Positions 9,527 to 18,466 of a stretch of DNA of 64,000 nucleotides are shown piece by piece; position 1 is the first letter of the stretch; every line of letters starts with the position of its first letter. The notes under the pieces are model-generated. The model was not told where the DNA came from. It searched no databases and saw only the letters and a list, made by a program, of their open reading frames with translations. The translations under genes and the position numbers were made by a program. This DNA is from CBDCWO01 sp965223405 (GTDB lineage Bacteria > Bacteroidota > Bacteroidia > Chitinophagales > Saprospiraceae). The stretch lies in assembly GCA_965223405.1 (NCBI GenBank), contig CBDCWO010000006.1, forward strand, positions 6,758,001-6,822,000, in the 5' to 3' direction.

Positions 9527-10117
9527 ATGGAAAAATTACAAAAATTACAAGTAGAAGACAGTACCGCGAATCCTGCCCCATTGGGTTTACTGGGGTTTGG
9601 AATTACTACAGTTCTCCTAAATTTTCACAATGCCGGATTTTATGAATTGGATGCAATGATATTAGCAATGGGAATCTTTTATGGAGGGATTGCCCAGATC
9701 ATCGCAGGGCTGATGGAATGGAAGAAAAACAATACTTTCGGCACCACCGCTTTTCTTTCTTATGGCTTATTCTGGTTGACTCTGGTAGGATTGCTTTTAT
9801 TGCCACGATTGGGATGGGCAGAAAAACCAGGAAATGCTGCAATGGGAGCGTATTTGTTTTTATGGGGAGCTTTTACCTTTTTCATGTTTATCGGTACTCT
9901 GAAGATTAATGGAATTCTGCAATTTGTTTTTGCATCCTTGGCATTGTTGTTTTTTTTATTGGCCATTGGAGACTGGACGGGTAATCCAACCATCACCAAA
10001 ATTGCTGGCTGGGAAGGAATTATTTGTGGATGTTCAGCGATCTATGCTGGAATGGCACAGGTATTAAATGAACTATACAATAAAACGCTTCTTCCGATTT
10101 GGCCAGTGTCAAAATAA
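9527..10117 (+). CDS. satP: acetate uptake transporter (GPR1/FUN34/YaaH family)
   Basis: A 196-residue inner-membrane protein with six predicted helices. The family signature NPAPLGLLGFGITT near residues 16-29 corresponds to the NPAPLGL motif of the acetate/succinate transporters SatP and Ato1, and later segments (GGIAQIIAGLMEWKKNNTFG, and the FLSYGLFW motif) are also characteristic. Expected role is proton-coupled or channel-like uptake of acetate. It stands alone with 258 bases upstream and a structured intergenic region downstream. Confidence 0.9.
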   Translation: MEKLQKLQVEDSTANPAPLGLLGFGITTVLLNFHNAGFYELDAMILAMGIFYGGIAQIIAGLMEWKKNNTFGTTAFLSYGLFWLTLVGLLLLPRLGWAEKPGNAAMGAYLFLWGAFTFFMFIGTLKINGILQFVFASLALLFFLLAIGDWTGNPTITKIAGWEGIICGCSAIYAGMAQVLNELYNKTLLPIWPVSK

Positions 10118-10256
10118 ACCTCACTATTCTATTATATGAGCGCCAAAAAAGGCTGACAAAGACCACGTATTTTTCGTCTTGTTGGTACGTTTGGTTGTAA
10201 ATTAGGAAAAGAGTTAAAACGAGAAGGCCTAGTTTTTTTTCATTTTTGGCTCATTG

Positions 10257-10410
10257 GTGAGTCCACTCTGGAAATAGTCCATTTCATGAAGTGAATTGTT
10301 TGGCATGAGAGATTCTATTTTTTGAATCCTGCCTTTGCCAGATAGGCCTACCAGGTCCGGAAAGGCCGAAAAAATATTTGGGATTTGTAGGGTTTTCCGA
10401 GTGGACTCAC
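10257..10410. ncRNA. long imperfect hairpin, possible structured RNA
   Basis: Twelve bases at 10257-10268 (GTGAGTCCACTC) pair perfectly with 10399-10410, and after one bulge GGAAA pairs with TTTTCC, enclosing about 120 bases. Inside, AATCCT can pair with GGGATT and GGCCT with AGGCC around an apical ACCAGGTCCGGAA. A TACGTTTG element (10186-10193) matches the -7 box upstream on the plus strand. The apex is reminiscent of SRP RNA domain IV but the conserved AGCAG on the 3' side is missing. The 3' arm overlaps the last base of the trehalase-like gene's stop. Strand is not fixed: it may be an RNA gene on the plus strand or a terminator-like element for the minus-strand operon. Confidence 0.35.
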
Positions 10411-12047
10411 TACTGATGATCTACTTCCTCATCTAAAGCCAGAAAAATACTGTTGGTCCATCCATAGCCATCGTTAAATGCATAGCCGGAGGAAGGAGTA
10501 GAACTGGTTATATCGGAAATATTGTATTTATCAAACATTTTACCGGTGTTTCTAAATATATTCCGATTTACTCTTAACCACCGATCCTTGATGTCATCCG
10601 CCAAGGTATCGAATCCATATTTCCTTAAACCCTGAACTGCTACCCATTGCACTGGTGCCCACCCATAGGGTGTATCCCACTCCAAACCGGAATACGTCAA
10701 AGTGGTGGCAATTCCTCCGGGTTGAAGCATAAATTTTTCCACGAATTCAGCCATCCGATTCGCACGAGTCTGATCAGCAACTCCCAAAAATAACGGATAT
10801 AGCGAAGCTCCACTAACCACAGCCGTCTTGCGATTAAGTTTCCAATTGTAGTCAGTGAAGATTCCGGCTACCGGATCCCAACACTTATCAATTATTTGCT
10901 CCTTCCGGTAATTCTTTCTGGTACGATAAAATGTGACCATCTCATCATGATTATTGAGTGCAGCACCTTGCTCTAATAAGTCTTCGAGATGGTAAAGCAG
11001 GCAATTCAGATCCACCGGGATGATATCAGTAGTAACTAAATCTTGAATATTCGTTCCTCCATGTAAGATCCATCGAGAGCTAAAATTCCAACCGGATTCG
11101 CATGCCGCTCTCAGATTTCTATAAAAATTATCCGGGTCATCACGCTGCTGTGCTAATTGATAATCCTCTTCATAAGCCTCATCCCGAGGTGTATTTTCAT
11201 CATCCCAATATCGATTTAAAAAATTAAAATCAATCATTTTAACTACTCTGCGATATCCCTCTTGTGGATTTTGAATATCAGCAATTCCATCCATCCAATA
11301 TTCGTATTCCTTTTGTAAAACAGGATAGTACTTAAGTAAAATTTCATCACCCAGATGCTCATGCACTATAGAAACCATCAGGGCAAAGAAAGGCGGATGT
11401 GATCTACTCACACTGTAGGTCCGGTTGGTACCTGGAATATGACCAATTTGCTCAATCATATATGCCAGATTATCTACGATATGGCGTATGAGGTCCCATT
11501 TTCCATCTACAACTAACCCTTCAAGGATAAAATAACTTTGAAAATAGTTCAATTCCGTATTGCTACCATTGGAAGAAACATAATTGTGTGGAATTGGAAT
11601 CCAAGAGCTACCTACTTGAGGTGGTAAGGGGTTTTTTTCCAGCAAAGGCCAAATTAACCGGATATGGTCGTTAATATCCATTTTGGGATCAGAAACAAAT
11701 TCCTGATGCGGGGACTTTACACAATTGAAATTGGTGTTAATAAAATTCTGTAAATCTTCGATTGATGCGTTGTTACTTAAACTTTCAATTTTAGATTGAA
11801 TTTCCTGCAGCGGGAATCGCGGTACACAATCTAGAAAATTCAAGGATTGGTGATCCGAGTTGCTTTGTTGTATCTGAGTAAATAAATGCCCATATAATTG
11901 TGAAGGGGGTGGATATAAAACAAAACTATCAATTTGCAAAGAAGTTGAAACAGACTTTTCTTTCTGAGACTGTTGGTCCACATCCGTCTTGCACGATAGG
12001 ACCACAAGTAATAACACCAAGCAAAAACTCTTATTCATATTTTTCAT
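10410..12047 (-). CDS. GH37 trehalase-fold lipoprotein with catalytic residues lost
   Basis: A 545-residue secreted lipoprotein (lipobox LVVLSC, Cys19) that is homologous to periplasmic trehalase along its whole length: IDGLWPVL-like block near 128, SRSHPPFFALM near 214, RYWDDENTPR near 279, IIPVDLN near 342, EWDTPYGWAPVQWVA (456-470, trehalase signature 2) and DGYGWTNS near the end. The enzyme's key residues are changed: the catalytic-acid Asp in SGWDFSSRW is Asn321 (SGWNFSSRW), the catalytic-base Glu in GGGGEYPLQDGFGW is Gly521, and signature 1 (PGGRFREVYYWDSYF) has become NGSNTELNYFQSYF. I infer loss of hydrolysis and possible use as a glycan-binding protein. It lies 18 bases after a TonB-receptor gene, as surface-binding lipoproteins do. 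Confidence 0.85.
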   Translation of the reverse strand: MKNMNKSFCLVLLLVVLSCKTDVDQQSQKEKSVSTSLQIDSFVLYPPPSQLYGHLFTQIQQSNSDHQSLNFLDCVPRFPLQEIQSKIESLSNNASIEDLQNFINTNFNCVKSPHQEFVSDPKMDINDHIRLIWPLLEKNPLPPQVGSSWIPIPHNYVSSNGSNTELNYFQSYFILEGLVVDGKWDLIRHIVDNLAYMIEQIGHIPGTNRTYSVSRSHPPFFALMVSIVHEHLGDEILLKYYPVLQKEYEYWMDGIADIQNPQEGYRRVVKMIDFNFLNRYWDDENTPRDEAYEEDYQLAQQRDDPDNFYRNLRAACESGWNFSSRWILHGGTNIQDLVTTDIIPVDLNCLLYHLEDLLEQGAALNNHDEMVTFYRTRKNYRKEQIIDKCWDPVAGIFTDYNWKLNRKTAVVSGASLYPLFLGVADQTRANRMAEFVEKFMLQPGGIATTLTYSGLEWDTPYGWAPVQWVAVQGLRKYGFDTLADDIKDRWLRVNRNIFRNTGKMFDKYNISDITSSTPSSGYAFNDGYGWTNSIFLALDEEVDHQ

Positions 12048-12065
12048 TATGTCAATTCCTGCACT

Positions 12066-14306
12066 TCACTTCCATTCCAGACGAAATCCCAGTGATGGCA
12101 TCACTGGTAATTGGTCGACTCGAACAAAATTTACACGGTCAAAGTAAAAAAGATTTTTGCGATTATAAATGTTTATCACGGATGCATTTATCTTGCCGGT
12201 CAGATTTTTTCCAAAATCCAAAGTTTTTTGTACGGTGACATCCAACCGGTGATATACGGGCAATCTGCCTTTATTCTTTTCTGCTTCGTACACAATACCC
12301 AGATCTGGATTTTTTTTCAGAATGTCACTTATTAAACCTTCATCAAAATCGAATTTCCCATAAAATCCACGTGTCCTCGTAAAGGGCAAACCGGAACCAT
12401 AATTCCACCTAACGATCAAGGACCAGCTTTGGTTTTTTCCTAATTTTTGCAAACCCATTACATTGGCCTGATGCCGGCGATCAAAAGGGGCTGAAAAGGT
12501 CTGATGGAGGTCCATTCTTTTGTTCAATCCCCAGGAATAGTTCAATTCAATTTTCTGATCGGAATTACGCCAGCTCAGACTCGAGATGGCGCCCATACTG
12601 TTTCCGGAGCCTAAACTGAAGTCAGAGTCGCCTAGAGATCTTTTTTCCGAATTGATATCGATTAGCTGATCGTAATGCTTCCAAAATACCTCAGTATCAA
12701 ACAATAAAGTTGGTGTCATTTCCCATTCTACACCACCGGATAGATGCCACGCTTTTTGTAGGTTGTGATCGTTATCCAATAAGCGATCTGGTCCGGACAC
12801 ATAGCCGAGTCGCACATTATCAATATCGTTGATATCTAAAAGGGATACAAAATTTTGCGCAAAACGACCGGCTCCGGCTTTTACCCTAAAAATATTGGTC
12901 AACAACCACTTAATCCCCAATCGTGGTTCCGGAGATAAATTACTAAGCGAAGCATGATAATGCATTCGTATTCCGGTTTCAACTACTAAAGATGGGGATA
13001 TGTATTTATAGGTTAAGAATCCGGCCAGTTCTGAAGCATTGTCCTCCCGATTTATTAATACTTGGCGTGTATTGTTAAATTTAATTTGCGTTCTTCCTCC
13101 ATTTACCTCAAAACCATATCGTATTTGGTACCTTTTACCTGCATCTTGCATCCAAATTTTTCCTTGAAAATATTGAATTTGATTGTAAAAATCCGATTTG
13201 GTGTTATCAACGATGTGGTAATTGGAAATAGCAAAACGGCCTCCCATCAGCATCGATGTATTCTTGGGTAAGATTTGCATATTGAGTCCAAATCCCTCAT
13301 TTTTCCATTGCACCGATTCCTGATTTTGAATCCGGGCTTCGTCTGTACTCCTAAAATAAGTGGCACTTAGCGAAGTCCCTTTTGACGCCTCAACGATTGA
13401 CTTTAACAGTACATCCGTAAATTTAAATGGAATGCCTCCTGGAACATTTTTGTAAAATGGGTCATCTAACCTGTCAATCCAGGATTGACGACCATTGACC
13501 AGGAATTTCCATACCAGTTGATTTGATTTAACAAGCGGACCATGGATAGCTAATTCTCCAGCAAACGGGTCCATGCCCAGCATTGCATTGATCTTCTCTT
13601 GATTACCATTTTTGGTTTTGATATCTAGTACAGCCGAAATCCTTCCACCATACCGAGCGGGATAACTATTGCCAAATAATGAAGCTTGCCGGATGGAGGC
13701 CGATGGAATGAGACTAAATGAATTTAAGGTATGGAAAGCATTCATTACCGGAATTCCGTCTATAAGGATCAGGTTTTGGCTTGGGTCTCCTCCCTGGATA
13801 TACAATTGACCTCCTAAATCTCCAGTGCGGAGAACTCCTGGCAGTGTGGCAAGATATTGCGATATGTCCCCAGATCCCAATGAGGGTAAAGCTTCTATTT
13901 CTGAGGGTAAAATAGTATACGTTGCGAGGTTGGGATCTGAAAGCCTGCGGGCTGAGTGGTCACTCACCGTAATTGTTTGTAGATCCAGACTTGAAGGTTT
14001 CATCGATAACTTGGCATAAACGACGGGATTTTCTGAATTCAATTCCAGTTCAAAGGACAATGTATCGAATCCCAAATAATGGACAATTAGTTCAAATGTA
14101 CCTGAGGGTAATCCGGAAAAGCTGAAATATGCATCTTGATCCGCATAGGATTGCAGTGCACCAGGCTCGAGAGAAATATGAGCAAATGGCAATAGTTCTC
14201 CACTTTGTGCATCAACTACATGGCCTTGGATACTCATTTTTTGAGCTTGGCTCAGGAATAATGAGCTAACACAAAATAGGAATGTGTAAAACGTTTTATA
14301 TTGCAT
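12066..14306 (-). CDS. TonB-dependent outer-membrane receptor
   Basis: A 746-residue receptor with signal peptide (residues 1-21, ending SQAQ), a carboxypeptidase-regulatory-like beta-sandwich (about 24-110, IQGHVVDAQSGELLPFAHI), a plug domain (about 125-240, containing GQLYIQGGDPSQNLILIDG), and a C-terminal barrel ending in LEWK with a terminal aromatic. It lacks the SusC signature and is shorter than SusC proteins, so it belongs to the FecA/BtuB-like group. It is the first gene of an operon with the trehalase-fold lipoprotein 18 bases downstream, which suggests that the pair imports or binds a carbohydrate-like ligand. Confidence 0.9.
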   Translation of the reverse strand: MQYKTFYTFLFCVSSLFLSQAQKMSIQGHVVDAQSGELLPFAHISLEPGALQSYADQDAYFSFSGLPSGTFELIVHYLGFDTLSFELELNSENPVVYAKLSMKPSSLDLQTITVSDHSARRLSDPNLATYTILPSEIEALPSLGSGDISQYLATLPGVLRTGDLGGQLYIQGGDPSQNLILIDGIPVMNAFHTLNSFSLIPSASIRQASLFGNSYPARYGGRISAVLDIKTKNGNQEKINAMLGMDPFAGELAIHGPLVKSNQLVWKFLVNGRQSWIDRLDDPFYKNVPGGIPFKFTDVLLKSIVEASKGTSLSATYFRSTDEARIQNQESVQWKNEGFGLNMQILPKNTSMLMGGRFAISNYHIVDNTKSDFYNQIQYFQGKIWMQDAGKRYQIRYGFEVNGGRTQIKFNNTRQVLINREDNASELAGFLTYKYISPSLVVETGIRMHYHASLSNLSPEPRLGIKWLLTNIFRVKAGAGRFAQNFVSLLDINDIDNVRLGYVSGPDRLLDNDHNLQKAWHLSGGVEWEMTPTLLFDTEVFWKHYDQLIDINSEKRSLGDSDFSLGSGNSMGAISSLSWRNSDQKIELNYSWGLNKRMDLHQTFSAPFDRRHQANVMGLQKLGKNQSWSLIVRWNYGSGLPFTRTRGFYGKFDFDEGLISDILKKNPDLGIVYEAEKNKGRLPVYHRLDVTVQKTLDFGKNLTGKINASVINIYNRKNLFYFDRVNFVRVDQLPVMPSLGFRLEWK

Positions 14307-14350
14307 AGTGGAAAATTAAACATTTTCTAGATAACGTATTGGTACCATTT

Positions 14351-16669
14351 ATGGCTTCTAAATTTCAGTGGGTAGAAATCGGAAAACAAAAAGTAAAACT
14401 GAGTAATCTTGAAAAAGAGCTTTACCCGGGATCTGGAATTATCAAAGCCGAAGTCATTCAATATTATTTAAAAATTGCCCCAACGCTATTACGCCATATC
14501 AAGTACCGTCCATTATCGCTAATCCGGTTTCCGGATGGAGTAGGAAGTACCAGCTTTTTTCAGAAAGATCGTCCGGATTGGGCTCCGGATTGGATCGAAT
14601 CGGTTACTCTGGGTAGAAGCCATGCCAAGGATTATATGTTCTTAACCAACGAAGCTTCCGTTGTTTGGTTGGCTAACCTCGCCTGTCTGGAGCTACATAT
14701 CATGCAAATTTCCAAAAGCACCTTAGAAAGCCCAGACTACTTCGTGATTGATCTCGATCCCTCACCGAGAGCCCAGTTCCAAGAAGTCAAAGAACTTGCT
14801 TGGATCTGCAAAGAATATGTAGAACAATTAGGCTATCATCCTTTTTTAAAAACCAGTGGGGGAAAAGGACTTCATTTATTTATTCCGGTTTTAACCAATT
14901 GGACCCATGATCAAGTCTTCGAAGCGGTTTCGGATATTGGGAAGGGAATAATCAAAAAATATCCACATCTAAGTACGTTAAAGTTGAAGAAAGAATCCCG
15001 TGAGCAAAAAATCCTGGTAGACATCTATCGCAACCGTCGTTCACAGACTATTGTTGCTCCCTATAGTTTGAGAGGTAAACCTGGAGCTCCGGTATCCATG
15101 CCTATATCCTGGGAATGGCTGGAGAATCTTGATTCAAATCTGGATTATCACTTAAATAATGTAATAGAAAGTGTAATTGAGGAAGGAGACCAATGGGAGG
15201 GATTTGCCAGTTTTGCAGGCGATTTACATACTCAAAAAAGAGTCCACGCCTTAATCGCCGAACTACCACCTAACCCGAGACATAAAACTCCGGAGCAATT
15301 GGAAGCTTATGGCCAAAAGAGAGACTTCGAGAAAACTCCTGAACCAACCCCTGAAATTGCCTTAGGAGAAGGAAACGCATTTGTAATCCATCGACATCAC
15401 GCTACTCGAATCCATTACGATCTGCGGTTAGAACAAAAAGGAGTACTGGTAAGTTGGGCTGTACCTAAAGGGATGCCACCATTTCCAGGGATCAAACGTT
15501 TAGCCGTTCAGACTGAACCACATCCAATGAAGTATCTTCATTTTGATGGTGAAATACCTAAGGGAGAGTATGGAGCAGGCATGATGTGGAAATATGCCGT
15601 TGGCAAATATTCGATTACCAAAGAAAAGAAAGATGGTTTCTATTTTAAACTTTCAAGTCCAAACTATTCCGGTGAATATCGCATGCATAATACCAAGGGC
15701 AAGGAATGGCTGCTGGAAAGAGTTGACCATCCCCAGATCCTATTTTCTTCATTTGCATGGGAGGTTATGCTGGCTGATCCAGCCCGAAAATTACCTAAAG
15801 GTTCAAAGTATACCTACGAAATTAAATGGGATGGTATCAGAGTGCTGATAATTATTGATGAAGGAGAGACGCGAATCCTTAGCAGGGGAAAGAAAGATTT
15901 AACGGCTCAATTTCCGGAAATTGCAGATTCTAGGGATTTTATCAAAGCATCAAATGCAGTCATTGATGCAGAAATTGTCTGTTTGGACCAAGCCGGAGCA
16001 CCTGTATTTAAAAAGGTTATTGGCCGGATGCATCAAAAATCGGAGGTGAAAATCCAGCGGTTGACCAAAAGTAATCCCGCTTACGCCTACGTTTTTGATA
16101 TCTTGTATTTAGATGGAAAATCTACTACCAAGGACCCGTTATTTCGAAGAAGAGAATGGTTGGAGGATATTGTCAAAAAAGGCAGTAACTACCGATTCAG
16201 TCAGACGTTTACTGATGGCAAGGCACTATACCAAGCCGCCAAAGAAGCCCAACTCGAAGGAATCATCGCAAAAGATCCTTACAGTCGATATTTCCCCGGT
16301 AAAAGGACCCAGGATTGGCTTAAGATAAAATTTAGGAATTCGATTGAATGTGTAATTATTGGATATACAGCAGGTCAAGGAGAGAGAGCTCCTTACTTTG
16401 GAGCGCTTCACATTATGGAAAAATCTGCAAATGATTTTATATATCGCGGTAAAGTAGGAACGGGTTTTGATATGGTGTATATGAAATATCTGAAAGAGCT
16501 CATGGATGGAGTTCCACAAACAGGAAAACCGATAGACTTCCCTATTCCGGATGAACGGGTTTCCATCTGGATTCAACCGGAACTTGTGGCAGAAATTGAA
16601 TATGCCGCCATAACAGATCAGGGAACTTTACGAGAACCAGTATTCAAGGGTCTGGTTCAAGATGTTTGA
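14351..16669 (+). CDS. ligD: ATP-dependent DNA ligase D (POL-PE-LIG)
   Basis: The multifunctional ligase of bacterial non-homologous end joining, about 772 residues. Domain order is primase/polymerase (about 1-290; FQKDRPDWAPDWI, DYFVIDLDPS with the metal-binding DxD), 3'-phosphoesterase (about 335-450; FVIHRHHATRIHYDLRLE, with the HxxTxxHxD catalytic pattern, and GEYGAGMMW), then the ATP ligase core (about 470-772; EIKWDGIR with adenylated Lys492, IDAEIV, EGIIAKD and DWLKIKF). This is the mycobacterial order; Pseudomonas has PE-LIG-POL. The ATG at 14351 is used because the longer frame begins at TTG. It is followed by an exported unknown protein and Ku. Confidence 0.96.
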   Translation: MASKFQWVEIGKQKVKLSNLEKELYPGSGIIKAEVIQYYLKIAPTLLRHIKYRPLSLIRFPDGVGSTSFFQKDRPDWAPDWIESVTLGRSHAKDYMFLTNEASVVWLANLACLELHIMQISKSTLESPDYFVIDLDPSPRAQFQEVKELAWICKEYVEQLGYHPFLKTSGGKGLHLFIPVLTNWTHDQVFEAVSDIGKGIIKKYPHLSTLKLKKESREQKILVDIYRNRRSQTIVAPYSLRGKPGAPVSMPISWEWLENLDSNLDYHLNNVIESVIEEGDQWEGFASFAGDLHTQKRVHALIAELPPNPRHKTPEQLEAYGQKRDFEKTPEPTPEIALGEGNAFVIHRHHATRIHYDLRLEQKGVLVSWAVPKGMPPFPGIKRLAVQTEPHPMKYLHFDGEIPKGEYGAGMMWKYAVGKYSITKEKKDGFYFKLSSPNYSGEYRMHNTKGKEWLLERVDHPQILFSSFAWEVMLADPARKLPKGSKYTYEIKWDGIRVLIIIDEGETRILSRGKKDLTAQFPEIADSRDFIKASNAVIDAEIVCLDQAGAPVFKKVIGRMHQKSEVKIQRLTKSNPAYAYVFDILYLDGKSTTKDPLFRRREWLEDIVKKGSNYRFSQTFTDGKALYQAAKEAQLEGIIAKDPYSRYFPGKRTQDWLKIKFRNSIECVIIGYTAGQGERAPYFGALHIMEKSANDFIYRGKVGTGFDMVYMKYLKELMDGVPQTGKPIDFPIPDERVSIWIQPELVAEIEYAAITDQGTLREPVFKGLVQDV

Positions 16670-16694
16670 TATTTTTTTAATTTTAGTGAAAAAT

Positions 16695-17357
16695 ATGACA
16701 ATGTACCGAATCATTATATCCATTTCGGCTATGCTCCTCATGGGATCATTGGCGTATGCGCAAACCAAAGAAATTTACACCAACCCCAACTTTGAACGGA
16801 TTAGTCGCTCTCACAAGACTCTTGCCATATTGCCATTCAAAACCATCATTAAATTACGACCTAAAGAACAGGAAAAGCTCACTGAAAAGGAATATCAGGA
16901 TCTTCTTGTTGATGAAGGCCTGGCAGTACAAAGTGCTTTAGAGACTTATTTTCTAAAAAGCAAACGCAAGTATAATTTCAGAGTAAAATTCCAGGACATT
17001 AGCAAAACCAATGCACTCCTTAAACAAAATGGGATATCACAAGAGAACATAGAATCCATGACTCCGGAACAATATGCTCAAATATTGGAAGTTGATGGGA
17101 TAATTAGCGGAATTCTGAGTACAAACAAACCCATGTCGGAAGGCGCTTCGGCAGCATTAGGTATCTTATTTGGCTTTTATGGTAGTACCAATTCAGGCAA
17201 GTGCACCATAAATATTAGCGATGGTGATTCAGGTGAATTGGTATGGAAATATGAAAAAACATTATCGCGTAGTTTGGGTAGTGATACGAATACAGTGATC
17301 AATGCCATGATGCGGAAGGCGGCCCGGAAGTTTCCTTATAATGAATTGAGCAGATGA
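16695..17357 (+). CDS. exported protein of unknown function between ligD and ku
   Basis: About 220 residues with a clear signal peptide (MTMYRIIISISAMLLMGS, cleavage after AYAQ). The mature part begins with a strand-rich block (KTLAILPFKTIIKLR) resembling the start of CsgG/GNA1162-type lipoprotein domains that assemble at the outer membrane, and contains a glycine/alanine-rich segment (SEGASAALGILFGFYG). I do not recognise a named family with certainty. It starts 25 bases after the ligD stop; ATGs at 16695 and 16701 are both possible. Its place inside the repair cluster may be incidental because the product is exported. Confidence 0.65.
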   Translation: MTMYRIIISISAMLLMGSLAYAQTKEIYTNPNFERISRSHKTLAILPFKTIIKLRPKEQEKLTEKEYQDLLVDEGLAVQSALETYFLKSKRKYNFRVKFQDISKTNALLKQNGISQENIESMTPEQYAQILEVDGIISGILSTNKPMSEGASAALGILFGFYGSTNSGKCTINISDGDSGELVWKYEKTLSRSLGSDTNTVINAMMRKAARKFPYNELSR

Positions 17358-17509
17358 TGCAATTATTTCCGGTAGACCCTGATGTCATTCGATGTGCATG
17401 CTTGGCTGAAAAAAGAAAAGGAGCATCGTAGTCAATACAATTCACTGGATCTAAACGCTTTAACTCCTTCCGGTACAGTTTTTGACATATTAAGAATTAA
17501 ATTAATATT

Positions 17510-18361
17510 ATGCGATCCATCTGGAAAGGGCACATACGGTTTTCACTAGTTACGATCCCAATTCGTATTTATAGTGCTATTGAATCTTCAAAGTCCATTT
17601 CATTCCGTCAATTACATGTGGAGGATAACGGCCCCATCGGCTATGATAAGAAATGCAAACATTGTGGGGATTCGGTAAAGGGAGCTCAAATCGTAAAAGG
17701 ATACGAGTACGAACCGGATCATTATGTGATAATGAATGCTTCTGATTTTGAAAAAATCAAGTTGAAAAGTACCAAGATTATAGAGATCGAGGCGTTTGTA
17801 GATGCTAATGAGGTTCATCACTCTTTGTTTGACACCCCTTATTTTGCAGGTCCGGATGGTGATGTTGCTACCAAGGCATATGGTCTTTTAGCTGAAACTT
17901 TGCGTAATACCAATAAGTTGGCTATTGGCAGGGTAGTCCTTCGAGATCGTGAAAATGTGATCCTAATTGCCCCCCACGGACAGGGTTTACTCATGTATAA
18001 GTTGAGGTATCCTCAAGAATTGAGGAATATCGAAAAAGTCCCGGATCTGGGATCTATTGAAGCTGATGAAACTCAAGTAAAACTGGCGGAAACGCTTGTT
18101 GCGACTATGACCAAGCCGTTTGCAGAATTGGAGTTAAAAGACCGCTATAAGGAATCCCTGATGGAGATTATAGAAGCCAAGATAGCCGGTAAAGAAATTG
18201 TTACCAGTGCGGAAGAAGATGCACCGGTGGTAGACATAATGACTGCACTTCAACAGAGCATTAATCAGGCCAAATCACAGAAAAAGCCAATGAAGAAAGC
18301 CACTGGTAAGAAAGCTTCAGCCACCGAATCTGGTGAGGAAAAGGAGAAAAAAACGGCCTGA
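17510..18361 (+). CDS. ku: Ku DNA-end-binding protein
   Basis: A 283-residue prokaryotic Ku, the homodimeric ring that binds double-strand breaks and recruits LigD. It starts with the standard MRSIWKGHIRFSLVTIPIRI, has the Ku core (CKHCGDSVKGAQIVKGYEYE, a pair of Cys typical of many bacterial Ku proteins, and FDTPYFAGPDG), and ends in a lysine/alanine-rich tail (KKPMKKATGKKA) like the DNA-binding extensions of other bacterial Ku proteins. It lies 152 bases after the exported protein and on the same strand as ligD, forming a complete two-component NHEJ system. Confidence 0.96.
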   Translation: MRSIWKGHIRFSLVTIPIRIYSAIESSKSISFRQLHVEDNGPIGYDKKCKHCGDSVKGAQIVKGYEYEPDHYVIMNASDFEKIKLKSTKIIEIEAFVDANEVHHSLFDTPYFAGPDGDVATKAYGLLAETLRNTNKLAIGRVVLRDRENVILIAPHGQGLLMYKLRYPQELRNIEKVPDLGSIEADETQVKLAETLVATMTKPFAELELKDRYKESLMEIIEAKIAGKEIVTSAEEDAPVVDIMTALQQSINQAKSQKKPMKKATGKKASATESGEEKEKKTA

Positions 18362-18466
18362 TAAGATTGTAATTATTTCATCCGATCTTGAGGTTTCCTA
18401 TTTCGACCTGAACTATTGAGATAAATAATTCATCCTTTTTGACCCTGCAATCATGGAATGTATTTC

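Noticed and set aside
10257..10410. Confident SRP (4.5S) RNA call
   Set aside because: TACCAGGTCCGGAA resembles domain IV, but the tetraloop would be followed by AGGCC rather than the conserved GGA-AGCAG, so I list it only as a structured candidate.
10410..12047. Annotating the GH37 protein as an active trehalase (treA/treF)
   Set aside because: The fold is clear but the catalytic Asp and Glu positions hold Asn321 and Gly521, so an enzyme name would mislead.
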